Assembly (NCBI GenBank): GCA_037138755.1
Contig: JBAXHT010000001.1
Location: forward strand, 281,805-345,804
DNA length: 64,000 bases
Reading direction: 5' to 3'
Source of the DNA: Armatimonadota bacterium
GTDB taxonomy: Bacteria; Armatimonadota; Fimbriimonadia; Fimbriimonadales; Fimbriimonadaceae
Part shown: piece after piece, positions 59,514-64,000 of the stretch
Position numbering within the stretch: the stretch's first letter is position 1
How the letters are laid out: each line of letters starts with the position of its first letter
The notes under the pieces: generated by a model
Seen by the model: the letters and a program-made list of their open reading frames with translations, nothing else
Told to the model about the DNA's origin: nothing
Databases searched by the model: none
Program-made: the position numbers and the translations under genes

Positions 59514-60025
59514 CCGAATCGCTTGAATCTGCTCGACAAGAACTTGTGGGGATAATCATACAAGCATTTGGGGTGGAGCAATGGGGTGCGATCCGGAACG
59601 AGAAGGCGTGTAATTCTTCAACTCCACCATTTGCGAACAAGGTTGACAGAGGCAGGACACATTTCAGTGAGAATGATCCGAGAGTGGCCGAAGCCTTTGA
59701 CGATATGGATCCTGCCGCTAAACTTTTTTGGTTGCCTGACTATTTGCTAAACTCGCTCGCAGAACCGTTCTATCAAAGACATTTAGTGGATTTCTTATTG
59801 CTGGAACTTGGAGAGCCTTCAGCACGCGTTTTCGGGCTTGACGACCTTCAACAAATCCGCGCTATCGAGAAATATTGTGATTACCTGATCTCGACAATTC
59901 TAGACTTACCTTCAGAGCTACGGCCGTTCACCGAAGTCTCCATTGCTACGCTATCGAGCTTGAAAAGCAAGTGTCTTCTGCATTTTAGACGAGCCGGGGC
60001 TAATGGCACTACAACCGATGAATGA
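59510..60025 (+). CDS. Candidate immunity protein 3
   Basis: 171 aa from ATG 59510, overlapping the tip-3 stop as ATGA. Soluble and largely alpha-helical ('LESARQELVGIIIQAFGV', 'QIRAIEKYCDYLISTIL'). No family recognised; assigned to tip 3 by overlap. Followed by decayed RHS sequence. Confidence 0.6.
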   Translation: MTESLESARQELVGIIIQAFGVEQWGAIRNEKACNSSTPPFANKVDRGRTHFSENDPRVAEAFDDMDPAAKLFWLPDYLLNSLAEPFYQRHLVDFLLLELGEPSARVFGLDDLQQIRAIEKYCDYLISTILDLPSELRPFTEVSIATLSSLKSKCLLHFRRAGANGTTTDE

Positions 60026-60084
60026 AACTTCATAGCAAGCTGTGCCAATGAGAAGCCAAGTTTGAATTTGCAGCAGTTTGCTCA

Positions 60085-60164
60085 GTCGTATGACAAGGAG
60101 ATTACGATGAAAACCATTGCTGATGATGCAAACATTCAGACCTACAGCTGTGATGTCGACGGCG
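60085..60164 (+). pseudogene. Decayed RHS fragment
   Basis: Short remnant similar to the end of the shell part ('acgacaaagagaat...' region at 55189-55262), with many substitutions and no useful frame. Confidence 0.6.
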
Positions 60165-60314
60165 AGCTATTTACGTTGGTGGGGAAGGCAAAGGAAAAAG
60201 GTGTGGCACAGATAACCGCGCCTTAAACACATCTATGTCCTCTGACGAATAGGCTACAAGTGAACCGGCTTCGAACTTCCTGAGCACTGGATTGACTATG
60301 CGAATCCTTACCTT

Positions 60315-60655
60315 TTGCAGAATCCGTCGTATGATAAAGAGAACCGGATGGTGGTTTTCCATGAGGGCGCGGCTTTGAATACCTACACCTACGATTCAGA
60401 CGGCTTCAAGAAAGTCGAGAACGTGAGCGGAATCCTTTCGACCATCATCTGGGATGGAACGGACTATCTGCAGGTTCGGGGGCAAAGCACCATCAAGACG
60501 TTCCACACCGTGGAGTCTCAGATGATGAGCTACATCGAAAGCACGCTCCGCTACGACTTCCTCACCGACAACCTCGGCTCCATTACCGCCATCATGGACG
60601 GCAGCCAGATCCGGGTCTGGGATACCAGGTATTCGGCGTATGGACGCAAGAACTG
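60315..60655 (+). pseudogene. RHS core fragment, truncated before the tip
   Basis: The translated frame 'SYDKENRMVVFHEG' to 'YSAYGRKN' parallels the tip-3 copy (58430-58745) closely and then breaks off just before the PEP-CTERM gene's 3' end (60667). No toxin tip remains. The frame stays open to 60695 only by running into unrelated DNA. Confidence 0.8.
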
Positions 60656-60666
60656 TTTTTTTCAGC

Positions 60667-61764
60667 CTAACCAGACCGACGTCTCAGCATCGTAACAACT
60701 ATCCCGACGGTGAGCACTATGACTGTCCCGGGCTCTGGAACGGGCGAAGTTGACACCCACATCAGTGCTTCTGTCGAGCCGTCAGTGTGCCGACCATATC
60801 CCACCACATAGGTTGCATTTGAGTCTGTCCAGACCATTCGGGCCCCCGACGATTGAAACTGGCCTACCGGCAGAAATGCGGTCAAGTTGACGAAGGAGTT
60901 GGAGTTCCCCTGCCAAAGTGCCGCCCGAGCCCCGGAACCGTAGTCTGCTTCTCCGACCTGCACTCCACCGGCAGTGTAGTATGCAACCGAAGAGATTGAA
61001 CCAGCCGGAGCCAACGAAACAAAGGAACTAGCCGAGCCTTGCCAAATTCCAGCATGGTTGCTCGAACCAAATTCGGCCTTGCCAACCTGAACAACGGAAT
61101 CTGTATCGTAGAGAACTGAACTGCTTGCCGAACTGGGTGTTAAGTCCAGAACGGCCGAATTGTTCAGCCAAAGTGCTGCTCTTTCACCGCCGGAAAATGA
61201 CGTTTTGAAATACCCAACAGTGGCCCCTCCTCGCACTCCAAATGCCTCGGCAACAACAGCGCTAACAGGAGTCAGATCTACATAACTCGAAGCAGATCCC
61301 AACCACTTGGCCGCTCGAAACTGTCCACTAAGTTCGGTTGTGCCAACTTGGGTTACGGAATCAGTTGCCCAAACCCTTGACGCTGAGATGCTGGGATCAG
61401 CCGGGTGGAGGCTCTGCCAAGATGCGGAGCTTCCTGTCCACAGCCCAGCTCTGCTCGTTCCGCCAAAACTCGCGGATCCCGCAAACTGATTGCCACTTTG
61501 AGCCGAAATGCTGGAAGAGGTAGCACCCACTGGATTCAAGTTTACGTAACTCGACGAACCGTTCCAAACAGAGGCAAAGCTCCCTGAAGTGGTTATCGAC
61601 GTACCGCCTTGGCCAGCCATACTCACCCCGCGTGCAAACGAACCGAGTGCCCCGGTAGGGTGCAGTGAGACGATACTCCACTGCGCGTTAACCATGCAGG
61701 GTAGCAATAGACAGGAGATGAAAGCCGTGCAAGTTGAGAACACTTTTTGATTCGCTAGTACCAT
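60667..61764 (-). CDS. PEP-CTERM secreted protein
   Basis: 365 aa. Signal peptide (about residues 1-27). The body is six to seven repeats of about 50 residues with the theme 'W-x-G-S-S-S-x-V-x-L-x-P' ('VWNGSSSYVNLNPVGA', 'IWQGSASSFVSLAPAGS'), a beta-propeller-like pattern. The C-terminus 'SPVPEPGTVIVLTVGIVVTMLRRR' (in part) is a PEP-CTERM sorting signal, processed by exosortase. Surrounded by RHS remnants. TAAAAT is 6 nt before the ATG. Confidence 0.87.
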   Translation of the reverse strand: MVLANQKVFSTCTAFISCLLLPCMVNAQWSIVSLHPTGALGSFARGVSMAGQGGTSITTSGSFASVWNGSSSYVNLNPVGATSSSISAQSGNQFAGSASFGGTSRAGLWTGSSASWQSLHPADPSISASRVWATDSVTQVGTTELSGQFRAAKWLGSASSYVDLTPVSAVVAEAFGVRGGATVGYFKTSFSGGERAALWLNNSAVLDLTPSSASSSVLYDTDSVVQVGKAEFGSSNHAGIWQGSASSFVSLAPAGSISSVAYYTAGGVQVGEADYGSGARAALWQGNSNSFVNLTAFLPVGQFQSSGARMVWTDSNATYVVGYGRHTDGSTEALMWVSTSPVPEPGTVIVLTVGIVVTMLRRRSG

Positions 61765-61770
61765 AGCTTA

Positions 61771-61776
61771 ATTTTA
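61771..61776 (-). promoter_or_regulatory. -10 box (TAAAAT) 6 nt before an ATG
   Basis: Minus-strand TAAAAT, TAAGCT, ATG at 61764. Confidence 0.45.
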
Positions 61777-62466
61777 TCTGCTAGTTTCATACAAATGCTT
61801 CCCAGTTGGGTAACCCAAATTAGACATTGATGGTTTGAGTTCGCAGGTGGGGCACGCTGGTCGAGATGCGTGCTTAAGTTCTGGAGCGCGGCCAAGTATT
61901 GCGGAGCGATTCTTGAACTGCGGAGGTGCCACCGAAGCTCTTCCGATGCCTGGTGTCCTCTACCCCGCATACCAAAACCCCCGACTCGATCCCACGATTT
62001 TGTTTAACCTCGGAATTCTGACTAACAACCTCAAGGTGAGGAAGGGATCACCTTCTGAACGATAGTTAGGGCAGTCTGAAAACGTTCCACACCGTGGAGT
62101 CTCAGATGATGAGCTACATCGAAAGCACGCTCCGCTACGACTTCCTGACCGATAACCTAGGCTCCATCACTGCCATCATCGACGTAAGCCAGATTAGAGC
62201 GTGGGACACCTGCCACTCGGCTTGACTTCTCGCCATTTTCTTTCCGGCTGTTAACTGCAGAATCGGCTCTTTTGTTGTCTTGTTGGTGTGCCAGACCTTT
62301 TCCCCCTACGACTTTCCTTACTACAGTTGCAAGCTTGCAGATTCGGAAAGGCGCTTAAAGTGATCTTCCGAAGAAAACATCACCGCCGGTTGGACGTAAA
62401 AACTTCTTCGACGGAATAAAACTGAGACCCTATTGCTGAAAGTTTATAAAAATTTACAAAAAGTGC
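61777..62466. other. Gap with one more RHS remnant
   Basis: No gene. Apart from the RHS remnant at 62079-62224 nothing is recognised. The part after 62225 is AT-richer. Confidence 0.4.
62079..62224 (+). pseudogene. RHS core remnant
   Basis: About 145 nt closely matching 58598-58745 and 60490-60635 (the segment encoding 'VESQMMSYIESTLRYDFLTD'), ending in a stop (CTTGA) at 62224. It begins and ends abruptly. Confidence 0.85.
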
Positions 62467-62496
62467 TTGACAATTTTCTGATCGCGGGTTTAGAAT
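62467..62496 (+). promoter_or_regulatory. Promoter (TTGACA / TAGAAT) with start codon at the transcription start
   Basis: Consensus -35 TTGACA (62467-62472), 18-nt spacer, TAGAAT (62491-62496), then 5 nt and ATG 62502. The transcript should begin at or next to the ATG. The best leaderless example here since both boxes are present. Confidence 0.7.
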
Positions 62497-62501
62497 TCCG
62501 C

Positions 62502-63449
62502 ATGAGAAGAAGTTTAGTCACGTGTCTCGCTCTTTCGGCGGGGGTGCTACCGTCGCTCGTCATCGCTCAGCAAGACGAGAGTACATCCCCTCTTGCGCTG
62601 AGACTGAGGACCTCAGTTCTCGGAGAAGTTGTCTCAACTGTTCCCAGTTGCACCTCTTTATCATCGGGAGAAGTTGGCTTACATACCGCTCTTCTGGATT
62701 TGTTCCGACTCGGCAGAGATAACTTTTCTAGAAGCGTAGTCGTTCGTTTTGACAAAAGCATTCCACCGGCCGCGTTCAAAAATCAAAGGGCTTCTCGTGA
62801 TAAGCCGACGTACGGAGGACCCAAAGCAAACTTGTTCAACATGCTCCCTGATCGAACAGTTGACCTATTCGTTGTGTATAGAGGAACCGAGGAAGTGAAA
62901 ATTGATACTGACTCAAAGTTCCAAAAGGTTGGAGATGTGTTAGACGTCTCAACGGTGGAAATTAAGGGCGAGACCAACCTAGAAGGCGTTAAGGTAGCTC
63001 ACTATCAGTGCGCCCAAGGATTGTATTACGGGGTGACGACAATCACAGTCGGCGGAAAATCTCAGTCATTCACCGTCAACGAGGCCGAGGCAATCGACGA
63101 GTTCTCCGGCTTGAAGTTGATCGCAATCTACCAAGCGGATTCCCCCGGTCGGCTGGGTTTGCGAAGTCCTATTGCAGGCATTAGTCGCTCGAGGAATCCC
63201 GCGGCTGCGTTTCTAACCTTTGACGCCATCGCGATAATCGATCCAGCGGCAAACAACCCTTCTCTGGGCGCAGGAATCACTTATAACTTCTCTTTTGGTG
63301 CAAGGCAGGATGAGAATTTGGAAGGTAGGTACGGATTCCCTCTTTTCTTCTCAGTTACTGTGGGGATCAACGGTCTTGGCTCTAGCGGTCAAGTCGGAAG
63401 TGGACGTCCCTTCATCGCCCCGGGAATCACGTTAAGATTCCGAACCTAA
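62502..63449 (+). CDS. Secreted protein of unknown function
   Basis: 315 aa from ATG 62502; the frame is open to 62433, but the promoter lies in that part. Signal peptide (about residues 1-22, ending 'VIAQ'). Beta-rich with regions 'GLYYGVTTITVGGKSQSF', 'GAGITYNFSFGARQ' and a final 'PGITLRF', which could suggest an outer-membrane beta structure. No family recognised. Seven nt before the amidase gene, likely same transcript. Confidence 0.7.
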   Translation: MRRSLVTCLALSAGVLPSLVIAQQDESTSPLALRLRTSVLGEVVSTVPSCTSLSSGEVGLHTALLDLFRLGRDNFSRSVVVRFDKSIPPAAFKNQRASRDKPTYGGPKANLFNMLPDRTVDLFVVYRGTEEVKIDTDSKFQKVGDVLDVSTVEIKGETNLEGVKVAHYQCAQGLYYGVTTITVGGKSQSFTVNEAEAIDEFSGLKLIAIYQADSPGRLGLRSPIAGISRSRNPAAAFLTFDAIAIIDPAANNPSLGAGITYNFSFGARQDENLEGRYGFPLFFSVTVGINGLGSSGQVGSGRPFIAPGITLRFRT

Positions 63450-63455
63450 AAACTC

Positions 63456-64000
63456 ATGGCAAAAAAACTATGCATTGACCCTGGACATGGTCTTGGAAAC
63501 AAGGCCCCGACCGTATTCGACCCTGGAGCAATTTCTGAAGGCGTTTCTGAAGCAGACGTCGTCCTCGCCTATGCGCTAGCGATAAAGTTTGTTGCGCTTC
63601 AGCGAGGAATTCACGTCTTTCTGACTCGCGATGAGCAAAGTGATGTAACTCCTGTTGGATCGAGAGCCGGTGCTGCGCGGCAGGCAGGTTGCGACCTTTT
63701 CATCAGCTTGCATCTGAACTCTGCCTCTCCCTCGGCAAGCGGTACAGAAACCTACTACCGAGACGCGGCCGACAAAAAGCTTGCCGAAGTAGTTCAAACT
63801 GCCGTGCTCACGGCACTGCAGTTTAAAGACCGTAGAGTGAAAAATGAGAAGCAGTCGCAACATCCGAGATTGGCGGTACTGGATTTTTCCGGACCCGCGT
63901 GCTTAGTGGAACTAGGTTTTGTGTCGAACGCAAACAACAGGCAGAAACTCCTTCTTCGTTCGTCCAGACTTGCAGTAGCTCACGCGATTCTTGATGCTGT
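63456..64000 (+). CDS. N-acetylmuramoyl-L-alanine amidase (cut by window end)
   Basis: At least 181 aa from ATG 63456; runs off the window. Amidase_3 motifs: 'CIDPGHGLG' (zinc His), 'SEADVVLAYA' (zinc Glu), 'LFISLHLNSA' (zinc His) and 'CLVELGFVSN' (catalytic Glu). It cleaves the bond between MurNAc and the stem peptide. No signal peptide; it may be released with lysis or a phage-like structure, or be cytoplasmic. Whether it belongs to the element is unknown. Confidence 0.92.
   Translation, partial: MAKKLCIDPGHGLGNKAPTVFDPGAISEGVSEADVVLAYALAIKFVALQRGIHVFLTRDEQSDVTPVGSRAGAARQAGCDLFISLHLNSASPSASGTETYYRDAADKKLAEVVQTAVLTALQFKDRRVKNEKQSQHPRLAVLDFSGPACLVELGFVSNANNRQKLLLRSSRLAVAHAILDA

Noticed and set aside
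46953-62224. Second copy of the tRNA-Leu 3' end marking the far end of the element
   Set aside because: Looked for the CCCGCGCACCA end and its flanks by eye and found none; the boundary may lie beyond the window.

Overview
The window looks like a bacterial chromosome of the Armatimonadota (Fimbriimonas-like) type. This is an inference from the gene content: a DUF1559-type pseudopilin, PA14/beta-helix and glycoside hydrolase genes, DM13 proteins, a PEP-CTERM protein, and genes whose -10 box sits 5-6 nt before the start codon. No single marker here proves the assignment; tsf, rpsB, glyS and hisC give the housekeeping context.

Positions 1-31.8 kb are ordinary chromosome. In order they hold: a GH43 enzyme, two secreted proteins of unknown function, rpsB-tsf, a GH99-like hydrolase, hisC, two DM13 genes, an ABC exporter with a partner gene, a GHL10-like hydrolase, an AraC regulator divergent from a PhyH dioxygenase with a palindrome between them, a YCII protein, tRNA-Thr and tRNA-Pro, a GH2/GH5-like hydrolase, a HerA-like ATPase, a DinB protein, an operon of a pseudopilin and an ECF sigma factor with a membrane tail, a barnase/barstar pair, an acyl-CoA dehydrogenase-like gene, glyS, a beta-helix/PA14 protein, a methyltransferase and a membrane protein.

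At 31.7 kb a tRNA-Leu(GAG) is followed by what looks like an integrative mobile element. It carries a tyrosine integrase, excisionase-like protein, replication-relaxation protein, VirD4-like ATPase, XRE regulators, an Mrr-like nuclease, a phage-O-like replication protein, a large serine recombinase, ArdC and a DprA-like protein, interspersed with cargo (lipoprotein, serine hydrolase, secreted proteins). Its far end could not be found.

The most unusual part is 47.4-62.2 kb: a three-domain glycosyltransferase/TPR protein, then an apparent operon of a degenerate NifU-like scaffold, a free-standing Hint (bacterial intein-like) protein and a long RHS/YD-repeat protein. The RHS protein is broken by a TAATG stop/start just before its core domain, and the same break is kept in a second displaced copy. 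Three cysteine-rich C-terminal tips follow in series, each directly followed by a candidate immunity gene, and then decayed RHS fragments surround a PEP-CTERM gene. This fits a polymorphic toxin locus that stores older toxin-immunity cassettes. The window ends in a secreted protein and the start of an N-acetylmuramoyl-L-alanine amidase gene.
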